From Acidobacteriota bacterium (GTDB lineage Bacteria; Acidobacteriota; Vicinamibacteria; Vicinamibacterales; UBA8438), in contig VXRJ01000018.1 in assembly GCA_009838525.1 (NCBI GenBank), positions 62,001 through 126,000 on the forward strand: DNA of 64,000 nucleotides, in the 5' to 3' direction. The notes beneath the pieces are model-generated. The model saw nothing but the letters and a program-made list of their open reading frames with translations, was not told the DNA's origin and did no database searches. Below are positions 30,512 through 39,468 of the stretch, in pieces (position 1 is the stretch's first letter; the number at the start of each line of letters is the position of its first letter). A program made the translations under genes and the position numbers.

Positions 30512-32970
30512 TGCCGACGAGGATCCCGGCAGTGCGCGGGATGCTAACTGGCGTGCTCGGCGCGCTCGCGGTGGCGGTCGTCGCCGCTCCCGCGAGCGCT
30601 GCGCAGCCGGACCCCTCGCGGGCCTTCCTCGACCGGAACTGCATCGCGTGCCACAACAGCGCCCGCCCGACGGCGAACCTCGCGCTGGATGCGGAGGCGA
30701 TCGATCCGCGCGATCCGCCGCGCGATGCCGCGATCTGGGAGAAGGTCGTCCGCAAGCTCCGGACCGGCGCGATGCCGCCGGCGGGCCGTCCGCGCCCCGA
30801 CCCACGGGCCGCCACCGCGCTGGTCGCGCACCTCGAGACCGCCATCGACGCGGCCGCGGCACTCCGGCCGATGGTCGGCCGCCCGGTGGCGCATCGCCTG
30901 AACCGCGTGGAGTACGCCAACGCGATCCGTGATCTGCTCGGGCTCGACGTGGACGCATCGACGCTTCTTCCGCCCGACGACTCGGGCTACGGTTTCGACA
31001 ACATCGGCGACGTGCTCACCGTCTCCCCCTTGCTGATGGAGCGCTACCTGGCGGCGGCCGGCAAGATTGCCCGCCTCGCCACGGGTATTGCGGGCGGCGC
31101 TTCGTCGGAGATCTACACGCTGTCCAAGTACCTCCGGCAGGACGACCGGATGAGCGAGGACCTGCCGTTCGGATCACGCGGCGGCATGGCGGTCCGGCAT
31201 ACTTTCCCGTCTACGGGCGACTACGTTGCCAAACTGCGTCTGCTCAAGAACCATCGCGACCAGATTCGCGGCATGCGGCAGGTTCACGACCTCGAGGTCC
31301 GGCTCGACGGTGAGCGCCTGCAACTGTTCACGGTAGGCCGCCTGCCCCTCGTAAACCCGACGCCGGAGCAGCGCGCGGACGAGCAGCAGTACATCCTGAA
31401 CGGCGACGAGGGGCTCAATGTGCGTTTCCGGGCCACGGCCGGACCGCACCTCGTCTCGGCCGCGTTCCTCGCCAGGCCGGTCGTGCGGGAAGGGCCCTTG
31501 CGGCCGGCGCTGTCGGTGGCTACGTTCGGGTTCAGCGGTGACGCGGCGCTCTACGCAACCGAGGAGCCGGCCCTGTGGACCATCGAGATCGAAGGGCCGC
31601 TCGACGTCGCGCTACCTGTCCGGGCCGGCCACGTGGACACCGCCAGCGGGGAGCGCCTGTTCGTCTGCCGGCCCACGGACACCGCGGCCGAGATATCGTG
31701 CGCTCGGGACATCTTCTCTCGGCTCGTCCGACGCGCGTACCGCCGCCCGGTGACGGACGCCGACCTTGAGCCACTGCTCGCGCTCTTCGTGGAAGGCCGC
31801 GCGCGCGGCGGCTTCGAGGCAGGCGTCGAGCTCGCCCTGCGGAAGGTCCTCGCCAGCCCGGAGTTCCTCTTTCGCATCACGCACGATCCGGTGGACGCCG
31901 GGCGCGGAAGTCCGTATCGGCTCACCGATCTCGACCTTGCCTCGCGGCTGTCGTTCTTCCTCTGGAGCAGCATCCCGGACGAGGAGTTGCTCGGACTCGC
32001 TGAGCAGGGGAGGCTGGCCGACCCCGCCGTCCTCGACCGGCAGGTAGCCAGGATGCTGGCCGACCCCCGCTCTAGCGCACTGATCGACAACTTCGCCGGA
32101 CAGTGGCTGTATCTGCGTAACATGCGGCTCGTCATGCCGGATCCGGAGACCTTCCCGGAGTTCGACGACAACCTGCGCGAGGCCTTCGCGCGCGAGACGG
32201 AGCTGTTTCTGACAAGTCAGCTCCGCGAGGATCGCAGCGTTCTGGACCTGTTGCGGGCGAACTACACGTTCCTGAACGAGCGGTTGGCCCGTCACTACGG
32301 AATCCCGGGCGTCTACGGCAGCCACTTCCGGCGGGTGGATCTGCCGGCGGGTGGGCGGCGCGGGCTGCTGGGGCACGCGAGCGTGCTGACCGTGACGTCG
32401 TACGCCACGCGGACGTCACCGGTGCTCCGCGGCAAGTGGCTTCTCGAGAACCTGTTGGGTGCCCCGCCGCCGCCCCCGCCGCCCGACATTCCGGCGCTAC
32501 AGGAGATTGGCGAGGAAGGCGTCGCACCGAGTTCCGTCCGCGAGCGGATGGAAGTGCACCGGCGGAATCCGGTTTGTGCGTCGTGTCATGCGCAGATGGA
32601 TCCGCTGGGGTTCGCGCTGGAGAACTTCGACGCCATCGGCCGGTGGCGGGAGACGGGAGAAGGCGGCAATCCGATCGACGCATCGGCGGAGCTGCCCAAC
32701 GGCGAGACCATCACCGGCCCCGGCGGGCTGGCGCAGCTCTTCGCCGGGCAGCCCGACCGCTTCGCCTCGACGGTGGTCGAGAAGCTGATGACGTATGGAA
32801 TCGGCCGCGGGGTCGAGTACTACGACGCGCCGGCCGTCCGGGCGATCGTCCGGGCCGCCACCGCGAGCGACTACCGCTGGTCGTCACTGATCTCGGGTAT
32901 TGTCAGGAGCGCGCCGTTCCAGATGCGCATGTCTGACGGAGCCGTGTCCGACGCGAGGAGAGCGCCATGA
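30511..32970 (+). CDS. DUF1587/1592/1588/1585-domain cytochrome-like secreted protein
   Basis: The 819-residue protein has a signal peptide (about 1-31) and two CxxCH heme c motifs: CIACH near residue 46 and CASCH near residue 690. The planctomycete-type domain order is recognisable: an N-terminal cytochrome-like part, HRLNRVEYANAIRDLLGL (DUF1587), a beta-domain, RRAYRRPVTDADLEPLL (DUF1595/1592), YTFLNERLARHYGI (DUF1592 end), ATRTSPVLRGKWLLENLLG (DUF1588), and a C-terminal DUF1585 region with YGIGRGVEYYD. These proteins are abundant in Planctomycetes and Acidobacteria; their function is unknown, though redox chemistry is likely. It is coupled on both sides by one- and four-base overlaps. Confidence 0.9.
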   Translation: MPTRIPAVRGMLTGVLGALAVAVVAAPASAAQPDPSRAFLDRNCIACHNSARPTANLALDAEAIDPRDPPRDAAIWEKVVRKLRTGAMPPAGRPRPDPRAATALVAHLETAIDAAAALRPMVGRPVAHRLNRVEYANAIRDLLGLDVDASTLLPPDDSGYGFDNIGDVLTVSPLLMERYLAAAGKIARLATGIAGGASSEIYTLSKYLRQDDRMSEDLPFGSRGGMAVRHTFPSTGDYVAKLRLLKNHRDQIRGMRQVHDLEVRLDGERLQLFTVGRLPLVNPTPEQRADEQQYILNGDEGLNVRFRATAGPHLVSAAFLARPVVREGPLRPALSVATFGFSGDAALYATEEPALWTIEIEGPLDVALPVRAGHVDTASGERLFVCRPTDTAAEISCARDIFSRLVRRAYRRPVTDADLEPLLALFVEGRARGGFEAGVELALRKVLASPEFLFRITHDPVDAGRGSPYRLTDLDLASRLSFFLWSSIPDEELLGLAEQGRLADPAVLDRQVARMLADPRSSALIDNFAGQWLYLRNMRLVMPDPETFPEFDDNLREAFARETELFLTSQLREDRSVLDLLRANYTFLNERLARHYGIPGVYGSHFRRVDLPAGGRRGLLGHASVLTVTSYATRTSPVLRGKWLLENLLGAPPPPPPPDIPALQEIGEEGVAPSSVRERMEVHRRNPVCASCHAQMDPLGFALENFDAIGRWRETGEGGNPIDASAELPNGETITGPGGLAQLFAGQPDRFASTVVEKLMTYGIGRGVEYYDAPAVRAIVRAATASDYRWSSLISGIVRSAPFQMRMSDGAVSDARRAP

Positions 32971-34325
32971 TCGTCACGAAGAAGCATGTGTCGCGGCGTA
33001 CGGTGATCCGAGGACTTGGCGCCACGATGGCGTTGCCGCTGCTGGACGCCATGGTGCCGGCGTTCCGCCCGGTTCGGCTGTCGGCCGGCCGTCCGACGCG
33101 GCGGCTGGCGACGGTTTACGTCCCGAACGGCATCATCATGGAGCAGTGGACGCCGTCCACCGACGGCGCGGGATTCGACCTGCCGCCCACGCTGGCTCCG
33201 CTCGCGCCGTACCGCGACGACCTGCTCGTGCTGACCGGCCTTGTGCACCAGACGGCATACCCGCTGCCTGGCGAAGGCGCTGGCGATCACGCACGCGCGG
33301 CGGCCTGCTACCTGACCGGCGTGCACCCGAAGAAGACCGAGGGCGCCGACATCCGGGCCGGAGTCTCGATGGACCAGATCGCGGCGCAGCACGTCGGGTC
33401 CGAGACGCAGCTTGCATCGCTGGAGCTCGGCTGCGACCCGAGCTACTTTCTCGGCGCGTGCGACGCCGGCTACAGCTGCGCCTACGGCAACACCCTGTCA
33501 TGGCGGACCGAGACCACGCCGCTGCCGGTCGAGATCAACCCGCGTGCGGTGTTCGAGCGGATGTTCGGAGACGCGGCGGACACCAGTGCCGTCGCTCGCC
33601 AGCGCCGGATCCAGGAAGATCGCAGCATTCTCGACGCGCTTCTCGCCGATGTCCGGAAGCTGCAGGGATCGCTGGGTGCGGGCGACCGCGAGAAGGTGGC
33701 GCAGTACGTCGACGCCGTCCGCGACGTCGAGCGCCGCATCCAGAAGGCCGAGCAACAGAGCGACCGTGAACTGCCGGTGCTCGAGAAGCCGTCAGGCATC
33801 CCGGACCGCTACGAGGATCATGTCCGGATGATGTTCGATCTGCAGGTGCTGGCGTTCCAGACCGACATGACCCGCGTCTCGACGTTCATCATGTCGCGCG
33901 AGGTCAGCTCGCGGACGTATCCGGAGTTGGGCATTCCCGATCCGCACCATCCGATCTCGCACCATCAGGACGATCCGGCCAAGGTCGAGAAGCTCGCGAA
34001 GATCAACGCGTTCCACATCAGCCTGTTCGCCCATTTCCTCGATCGTCTCCGGGCGACGGAGGACGGAGAGGGCTCGCTCCTCGACCACGCGATGATCAGC
34101 TACGGATGCGGAATCAGCGACAGTAACCAGCACCTGCACGACAACCTGCCCATCCTCGTGGCGGGTGGGGCCGGCGCCCGGATCGCGGGTGGACGTCATC
34201 TGCGCTTTGCGCCGGACACGCCGATGACGAACCTCCTGCTGACGTTGCTGGACAAGATGGACGTCCCGATGGACAACCTGGGCGACAGCACCGGACAGCT
34301 TCGGGAACTGTCAGAGCTGGCGTAG
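32967..34325 (+). CDS. DUF1552 domain secreted protein (Tat signal)
   Basis: The 452-residue protein starts with a twin-arginine signal (SRRTVIRGLGATMALPLLDA). The body has the DUF1552 pattern: RLATVYVPNGIIMEQW, LTGLVHQ, ARAAACYLTGVHP, and the C-terminal HDNLPILVAGGAGARIAGGRH. Members are nearly always encoded directly after a DUF1592 protein, as here (ATGA overlap at 32967-32970). Relationship to sulfatase/phosphatase-fold enzymes has been suggested by others for similar DUFs; I cannot confirm a reaction. Confidence 0.9.
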   Translation: MIVTKKHVSRRTVIRGLGATMALPLLDAMVPAFRPVRLSAGRPTRRLATVYVPNGIIMEQWTPSTDGAGFDLPPTLAPLAPYRDDLLVLTGLVHQTAYPLPGEGAGDHARAAACYLTGVHPKKTEGADIRAGVSMDQIAAQHVGSETQLASLELGCDPSYFLGACDAGYSCAYGNTLSWRTETTPLPVEINPRAVFERMFGDAADTSAVARQRRIQEDRSILDALLADVRKLQGSLGAGDREKVAQYVDAVRDVERRIQKAEQQSDRELPVLEKPSGIPDRYEDHVRMMFDLQVLAFQTDMTRVSTFIMSREVSSRTYPELGIPDPHHPISHHQDDPAKVEKLAKINAFHISLFAHFLDRLRATEDGEGSLLDHAMISYGCGISDSNQHLHDNLPILVAGGAGARIAGGRHLRFAPDTPMTNLLLTLLDKMDVPMDNLGDSTGQLRELSELA

Positions 34326-34385
34326 CCGGGATTCGCGGTCACGCGCCCGACCCGATCCGAACAGGCGACCATCGCGGCTCCCGGT

Positions 34386-35372
34386 TCACCGGTTCGCGCG
34401 CTCATCGGCGCGCCCGCCGCCGAGGTAGATAGCGACGTCCTGATTTCCTTCGTGGCAGGCGTATTCGTACATCTCGTACCCTGGGGCTCGGGTCAGCGGC
34501 ATCGAGATCGTCCAGGGCCGGTCATAGACGTCGAGATCCTCGATCGTGACCTCCCACATGAGCTCGTCCTCCGACACCCGGGTAAAACGCTCGACGACGT
34601 GCATGGCGTCGCCGACGGGAAGCCCCTTCAGGCGCCCGCCATTGGAGCTCGTCACGATCATCGCCTGATCGTTGAAGTTCGTCGTGTCGACGACCAGCGT
34701 GTCGCCCTCCCAGTGCGCGCGGGCGTCACCGGTCCAGAGGCCGATATCTTCGTCGAGGTGAGGTCGATCGGTCACCGGAATGACCCGCGCCTCGTGGATC
34801 ATCTCGTGCAGGATCACCACGAAACCCGGCGTTTGCAGAATGCGGTACGCGTTGTTGTAGCCGGTGGGCAGCATGGAGCCGGGGACGCCGCGCGTGATGC
34901 AGCGGTCCCACGTGCTCATGGCGCGGTAGTCGTCGCGCTGGCGTGCGAGGTTCCGTTCCCGAACCGCGGCGGCCCATGCCTTGACGGGAACCCGCCCATC
35001 CGGCGGGTCGACGACCAGCGATGTCTGGCGTGTCGACAGAAAACGTTCTCCCGCGTCCATCCAGACGTTGTACGCACCCAGAACTTCCGGACGCCTGGCG
35101 TTCGTCTGCTCCTCGAGGAGCGCGGCCTCTTCCTCGGTGAAGACCGCCTTGTCGGCAGCCGACTCGGGTACGACCACGTCGGAGTACGGCATGGTGTTGC
35201 CGCGCTCGAACGGGGTGATGGTCGCGTTCGTCCAGACGGCCTGCAGGTCGGGCCGGCCGTCCGGCATGCGCGGCATCGTCCAGGATCCGTCCGACTCCGG
35301 CGCTTGGCCCGCGGCCGGAGTGCTCAGCAGCACCCAGGTTGCGATGCCGACGATGCTCGTTCTGATGGCCAT
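34386..35372 (-). CDS. Secreted ACHEGN-motif family protein
   Basis: The 328-residue product has a signal peptide (about 1-22, ending PAAGQA). It keeps the family pattern: MPDGRPDLQAVW, VVDPPDGRVP, WDRCI, YNNAYRILQTPGFVVILHEM, WEGDTLVVDTTNF and YEYACHEGNQD. It lacks the MMPFRR block of the 1-462 and 17703-18701 copies, having SMPLTRAPG in its place, so it belongs to another subgroup. It is divergent from the copy at 35605-36630, with 232 bases between. The function is unknown. Confidence 0.8.
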   Translation of the reverse strand: MAIRTSIVGIATWVLLSTPAAGQAPESDGSWTMPRMPDGRPDLQAVWTNATITPFERGNTMPYSDVVVPESAADKAVFTEEEAALLEEQTNARRPEVLGAYNVWMDAGERFLSTRQTSLVVDPPDGRVPVKAWAAAVRERNLARQRDDYRAMSTWDRCITRGVPGSMLPTGYNNAYRILQTPGFVVILHEMIHEARVIPVTDRPHLDEDIGLWTGDARAHWEGDTLVVDTTNFNDQAMIVTSSNGGRLKGLPVGDAMHVVERFTRVSEDELMWEVTIEDLDVYDRPWTISMPLTRAPGYEMYEYACHEGNQDVAIYLGGGRADERANR

Positions 35373-35486
35373 GTCTTCCCCCCGGTCGAGGCGCCTGCGC
35401 CGCAGGAGTTTCGCGCCAGCGAAACTTCCAACGCGCCGGGCACGGCGCGCCCTCTCGGTGCGACGGGAACTGCGACCGATTGCGCT

Positions 35487-35516
35487 TTGTCAGGTAAGTG
35501 AATACTCAGATACGCT
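35487..35516 (+). promoter_or_regulatory. Candidate promoter for the 35605 gene
   Basis: TTGTCA (35487-35492) and TACGCT (35511-35516) are 18 bases apart in the divergent intergenic region. The -10 is weak. The gene's Shine-Dalgarno GGAAGGAG (35591-35598) precedes the ATG at 35605. Confidence 0.3.
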
Positions 35517-35604
35517 ATCAGCGACCGGAAGTCGCCGCCAAGAGGAAGCCGTTTTTTGCTAGCGCGGAGCGGGCCGTCAACGGTGATGGCGGAAGGAGAC
35601 CAGA

Positions 35605-36630
35605 ATGAGTCATTTGCGAGAAGCCGGCGGCGCCGCGCTGGTCGCGGCGCTGGTGCTGGCCCCGATGGTCGTGACGGCGCAACCGTCGTCCGACGTGCCG
35701 CGGACGCCGTGGGGCGATCCGGACCTGGGGGGTGTCTACGACTACAGCAGCATTACGCCGATGCAGCGGCCGGAGCAGTACGGCGACCGCGCGTATCTGA
35801 CCGAGGAAGAGGCCGCGGAACTCGAAGCCGCGGCCGTCCAGCGGGACGAGGATGCGGCCAATGCGCCCGTCACCCGGTCGGTGGCGGGCGACAGGGCCGG
35901 CGCTTCGAGTCACTCGTGGTTGTGGGGGCTCGAGTTCGGCACGCAGGTCGTGGAGGATCTCCGAACATCGCGCATCGTCGACCCGCCGAACGGTCGCTAC
36001 CCCGAACTGACGGAATGGGGCAAGGCCGACGCCGCGTCGCGCTACGGGTTCAACGACGACTCGCCAGCCGACGACTACACCGACCGTGGTTGGGGTGACC
36101 GGTGTCTGGCCATTCACGGGATGCCGATCAGCCCGCTTCCCTACAACAGCTTCGTGCAGATCTTCCAGACCCCCGACTACGTGGCGATTCTGTCCGAGGC
36201 GTTCCGAATCTGGCGGATTGTCCCCCTCGACGGACGCCCGCACGGCACGATTCGTCAGTGGCTGGGAGACACGCGGGGACGGTGGGAAGGCGATACGCTG
36301 GTCGTCGAGACCACGAACTTCTCCAACTATCTGCAGCAGGCCGGCTCCGGCCGGAACATGAACAGCCTGGTCGAAAAGTTCACGCGGGTGAGTCCGGACG
36401 TGATTCGCTACGAATACACCGTGGACGATCCGGTCAAGTGGGTGAGCCCCTGGACCGCCGCCATCTCGCTGAGAAAAACCGACCACCCGATGTTCGAGGT
36501 GGCCTGCCACGAGGGGAACTACGCCCTCGAGAACATCCTTCGGGGGGCGCGCGCGCAGGACGGGACTCCGGACGAGCCGGTATTCGAGGAAGGAAAGATC
36601 TGCTGGGACTGTGAGCCTGTCGTTCGGTAG
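35605..36630 (+). CDS. Secreted ACHEGN-motif family protein
   Basis: The 341-residue protein has a signal peptide (about 1-29, ending VVTAQPS). It carries RTPWGDPDLGGVYDYSS, RPEQYGDRAYLTEEEAAE, VDPPNGRYPEL, GDRCLAIHG, LPYNSFVQIFQTPDYVAIL, WEGDTLVVETTNF and FEVACHEGNYALENIL. It has an extra C-terminal CWDC motif absent from the other copies. It differs in the TPFQRPEQF block, where it reads ITPMQRPEQYG. It is divergent from a sister gene. The function is unknown. Confidence 0.8.
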   Translation: MSHLREAGGAALVAALVLAPMVVTAQPSSDVPRTPWGDPDLGGVYDYSSITPMQRPEQYGDRAYLTEEEAAELEAAAVQRDEDAANAPVTRSVAGDRAGASSHSWLWGLEFGTQVVEDLRTSRIVDPPNGRYPELTEWGKADAASRYGFNDDSPADDYTDRGWGDRCLAIHGMPISPLPYNSFVQIFQTPDYVAILSEAFRIWRIVPLDGRPHGTIRQWLGDTRGRWEGDTLVVETTNFSNYLQQAGSGRNMNSLVEKFTRVSPDVIRYEYTVDDPVKWVSPWTAAISLRKTDHPMFEVACHEGNYALENILRGARAQDGTPDEPVFEEGKICWDCEPVVR

Positions 36631-36719
36631 CCGCACTCGATGGCTCAGCGGGCGGGGCTGAAGTTGTTACCGCGCGTCTCGCCGAAGCTGCGCCAGTCTG
36701 GTCGTTTTCCCGTACGGGA

Positions 36720-37670
36720 TCAGCGCACGTAGAGCGACCCGCCGCCCAATTCGTGGAACACGATGGGAACGAAGTCGTTCGCCGTCCACGTCGCCTCCTG
36801 GCCCCATTGGGCATCGTATGCAGCCGTCGGCGCCGCGGCCATCACTTCGTCCAGGTTCAGGCCCTCGGAGATCATGCCCTGCACGCGGTCACGTATGTCG
36901 ACGATCATGGCGAGGAACTCCATGAGCGCGTCGCGCCCCACGACCTCCAGGCCGTGTCCCGGAATCACCCGCGTGTCCGGTCCCGCCATCGCGATCGCCT
37001 GCTCGAGCGCCGCGATGGTGCCCGCGACCGAGCCCCCGTTGTAGACGTCGACGATCGGATAGCTGGTGGTTCGGAAGACGTCTCCCAGATGGAGTGCGTC
37101 CGAGTCCGGGAAGTGGACGAACGTATCCCCGTCGGTATGGGCGGCCGGCGCGAGAAACGCCCGCACCTCCTCGCCGTTGAAGTGAAAGGTCATGGTGTCG
37201 TTGTAGGTCACGACGGGACGTGCGCCGACCGGAGGCCGTGGTGCGAAACGTCCTCCCTGCCGCGGGAAACGGAGCCGCTCCAGGGCGCGAACCCGGACGT
37301 TGTCGTGCGCGAAGATCAGCACGTCCCGTCCGGCCAGCGGTTCGTTGCCACCGATGTGGTCCGGATGCACGTGGGTATTGATCAGGAAACGGATTTCGGC
37401 ATCCGATACGCTGCGCACCGCGGCAACCAGCCTGTCGGCAAGCGGCGCGAACAGGGAATCGACCAGCAGGACGCCCTCCTCGCCGGCGAAGACGCCGACG
37501 TTGCCGCCGCCGCCCGGCCGCGTCACCATGTGAACCTGACCCGCCACGGGGACGATCGTCAGCTCGACCCCCGCGAACCGGTCGGTCGGGTTCTGCTCCC
37601 CGGCGGCGCCAACGGCCACGATGCAGGCGGCAACCATCGCGGCCAGGACAATACGGGGCTGTCCGGTCAT
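36720..37670 (-). CDS. Secreted metallo-beta-lactamase-fold hydrolase
   Basis: The 316-residue enzyme has a signal peptide (about 1-24) and the zinc-site motif NTHVHPDHIGG (His-x-His-x-Asp-His). A further metal His lies in APAAHTDGDT, an Asp in HLGDVFR, and the last His in VIPGHG. This order matches MBL-fold hydrolases of the quinoprotein-associated (PQQ-region) or B3-like type. It could hydrolyse a lactone or thioester in the periplasm; resistance to beta-lactams is not implied. It is not in an obvious operon: the DUF2911 gene upstream ends 100 bases away on the same strand. Confidence 0.85.
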   Translation of the reverse strand: MTGQPRIVLAAMVAACIVAVGAAGEQNPTDRFAGVELTIVPVAGQVHMVTRPGGGGNVGVFAGEEGVLLVDSLFAPLADRLVAAVRSVSDAEIRFLINTHVHPDHIGGNEPLAGRDVLIFAHDNVRVRALERLRFPRQGGRFAPRPPVGARPVVTYNDTMTFHFNGEEVRAFLAPAAHTDGDTFVHFPDSDALHLGDVFRTTSYPIVDVYNGGSVAGTIAALEQAIAMAGPDTRVIPGHGLEVVGRDALMEFLAMIVDIRDRVQGMISEGLNLDEVMAAAPTAAYDAQWGQEATWTANDFVPIVFHELGGGSLYVR

Positions 37671-37770
37671 GGGCGCATCCGGGAGTCTGGCGTGGTGGTC
37701 TTTCTCCGCCGCCTGAACCGGGCGCAGGGACGGCCGGGGGCGGTCCGGCCGGGAGCGTGCGGCTCGAGTG

Positions 37771-38415
37771 TCAGTGCACTATCAGCGGCACGCTGGCGGT
37801 CAGTGCGCCCCAGTCGAACGAAAGCGAATCCTCGTCGAGAGCGATGGTGAGCTGCTCGGCCGGCGGATCGAGTTCGCCTACCTCCATCGCAATATGTGCG
37901 AAGTCGTTCTCGCTGTTGTAGGCAGTGCCCCATTGGCCGGTCTCGCTGTTGACGATGAGGTGGAACTCGTCGTTCATGTGCTGGGTCCAGAGGGTGTACT
38001 CGCCGGCCGGGATGTGCGTTTCGCCCAGCATGAGGTCGCGGTCGGTCCGGAGCGTCGTCGCTTCGTCAGCCCCGAGCCGCCAGACGGCGTCTTCCATGGG
38101 CGGAACGTTCTCGCCGACAACCCGACCCTTGAGGTAGGGCCGGCCATAGTCGATGGTGATGTTCCCCTCGCCGACGGCCCAGTGGACGCTGACGTGCGGG
38201 CTGCCGCCGGCTCCCTCGTGGACGAGGGTGGCGTGACCGCCGCCGAGCATCTCCATGGCCTCGGCGCTGGCGCCCGCGTCGGTGTCCATGCCGTCATGGT
38301 CCATCGCGCCGCTGTCGGGAGCCTCGGCCACGTCGCTGCCGCCGCCGCCGCCGCACGCGACAGCCACCGCCGCCAGGATGCACAGGAGTGAGAGCTTCCA
38401 GTAGCTGGTCCGCAT
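37771..38415 (-). CDS. DUF2911 domain lipoprotein
   Basis: The 214-residue product has a lipoprotein signal (hydrophobic core ILAAVAVAC, Cys near residue 21) and a Gly-rich linker with MDHDGMDTD. The DUF2911 domain is seen as ITIDYGRPYLKGR, VWRLGADEATTL and HIPAGEYTLWTQ. The ATG was preferred to a GTG four codons upstream because GGTGG sits eight bases before it. DUF2911 proteins are secreted or lipid-anchored and uncharacterised; the fold is probably a beta-sandwich. It may share a transcript with the metallo-hydrolase gene. Confidence 0.8.
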   Translation of the reverse strand: MRTSYWKLSLLCILAAVAVACGGGGGSDVAEAPDSGAMDHDGMDTDAGASAEAMEMLGGGHATLVHEGAGGSPHVSVHWAVGEGNITIDYGRPYLKGRVVGENVPPMEDAVWRLGADEATTLRTDRDLMLGETHIPAGEYTLWTQHMNDEFHLIVNSETGQWGTAYNSENDFAHIAMEVGELDPPAEQLTIALDEDSLSFDWGALTASVPLIVH

Positions 38416-38513
38416 CGAACTACCCACCTTTCGGATTCAGAGAGGGGCGCAGCCCCGTCAACGCCAGTGAATTCACGAGAATACCACGGCGCTGCACCCC
38501 AACCGGAGCGCGA

Positions 38514-39449
38514 TCAGAGGATGCGGCGACCCAGCGCGGATAGGGCCAGCTCGACGGCCAGTTCGGCGGTCTCGTTGCGGTTGTCGAGGGTCGGGTTGAT
38601 TTCCACGAGATCGAGGGCGCGGAGCCGTCCGCTGTCGGCGACGGTCTCCATCAGGAGGTGCGCCTCCCGGTAGCTCAGTCCGCCCCGAACCGGCGTGCCG
38701 ACCCCGGGCGCGATCGACGGGTCGCAGACGTCGAGGTCGAACGAGACATGCACGCCGGCGGTTCCCTCGCCCGCGAGGGCAAGCGCCTGGGTTGCCACGG
38801 CCGCCATGCCGAGGCGGTCCACTTCCTTCATCGTGAAGACGGTGACGCCTGATTCCCGCACGCGCTCGCGTTCCGCCGGATCGAGGCTGCGCACACCGAT
38901 CAACACCACGTTGACCGGGTCGATCCGCGTATCACCGCGCCGGCCTATCGCGGCCAGCTCGTGGGGTTCCGGGCCCAGAAGGGCGGCAAGCGGCATGCCG
39001 TGGACATTGCCGGTCGCCGTGGTCGCCGGGGTGTTCATGTCGGCATGTGCGTCGACCCAGACCATGCCGACATGTGTGCGCTCGCGCTGCGCCGCCGTCA
39101 CGGTAGCGGCGACGGATCCGGCCGCCAAGCTGTGATCGCCGCCGACTACGACCGGTAACGCGCCCGCGCCGTGGGCTGCGGACGCCGCGCGGTAGACCTG
39201 CCGGCAAACGCGCGCGATCGGGGCGATGTACTTCTTGCGATCATCCTGCGGCGAATGCGTCTCGGGCACTGCCGCCGGGACGTCACCCCGGTCGGTTACC
39301 CGGCAACCGAGCGTCGCGATGCGTTCGCCGAGGCGGGCGATGCGGAGGGCGGAGGGCCCCATGTCGGTCCCGCGACGACCGGCGCCGAGGTCGAGGGGGG
39401 CGCCGATGATCTCGACGGCGGGCCGCGTGGAGATGGCCTGTGGCGTCAT
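38514..39449 (-). CDS. rocF: Arginase
   Basis: The 311-residue enzyme carries the manganese-binding motifs of the ureohydrolase family: GGDHSLAAGS, VDAHADMNTP and SFDLDVCDPS. The N-terminal IIGAPLDLGAGRRGTDMGP and the GLSYREAHLLME segment favour arginase (arginine to ornithine and urea) over agmatinase. The ATG at 39447-39449 lies 19 bases after the hemY stop, so it is likely the last gene of the hemE-hemY-rocF run. Adjacent urease or ornithine genes are not seen. Confidence 0.9.
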   Translation of the reverse strand: MTPQAISTRPAVEIIGAPLDLGAGRRGTDMGPSALRIARLGERIATLGCRVTDRGDVPAAVPETHSPQDDRKKYIAPIARVCRQVYRAASAAHGAGALPVVVGGDHSLAAGSVAATVTAAQRERTHVGMVWVDAHADMNTPATTATGNVHGMPLAALLGPEPHELAAIGRRGDTRIDPVNVVLIGVRSLDPAERERVRESGVTVFTMKEVDRLGMAAVATQALALAGEGTAGVHVSFDLDVCDPSIAPGVGTPVRGGLSYREAHLLMETVADSGRLRALDLVEINPTLDNRNETAELAVELALSALGRRIL

Positions 39450-39468
39450 GGCGTCGGTTCCGAGGAGG

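Noticed and set aside
36720-37670. Beta-lactamase resistance gene
   Set aside because: The zinc motifs are shared by the whole metallo-hydrolase fold, and nothing specific to beta-lactamases was seen.
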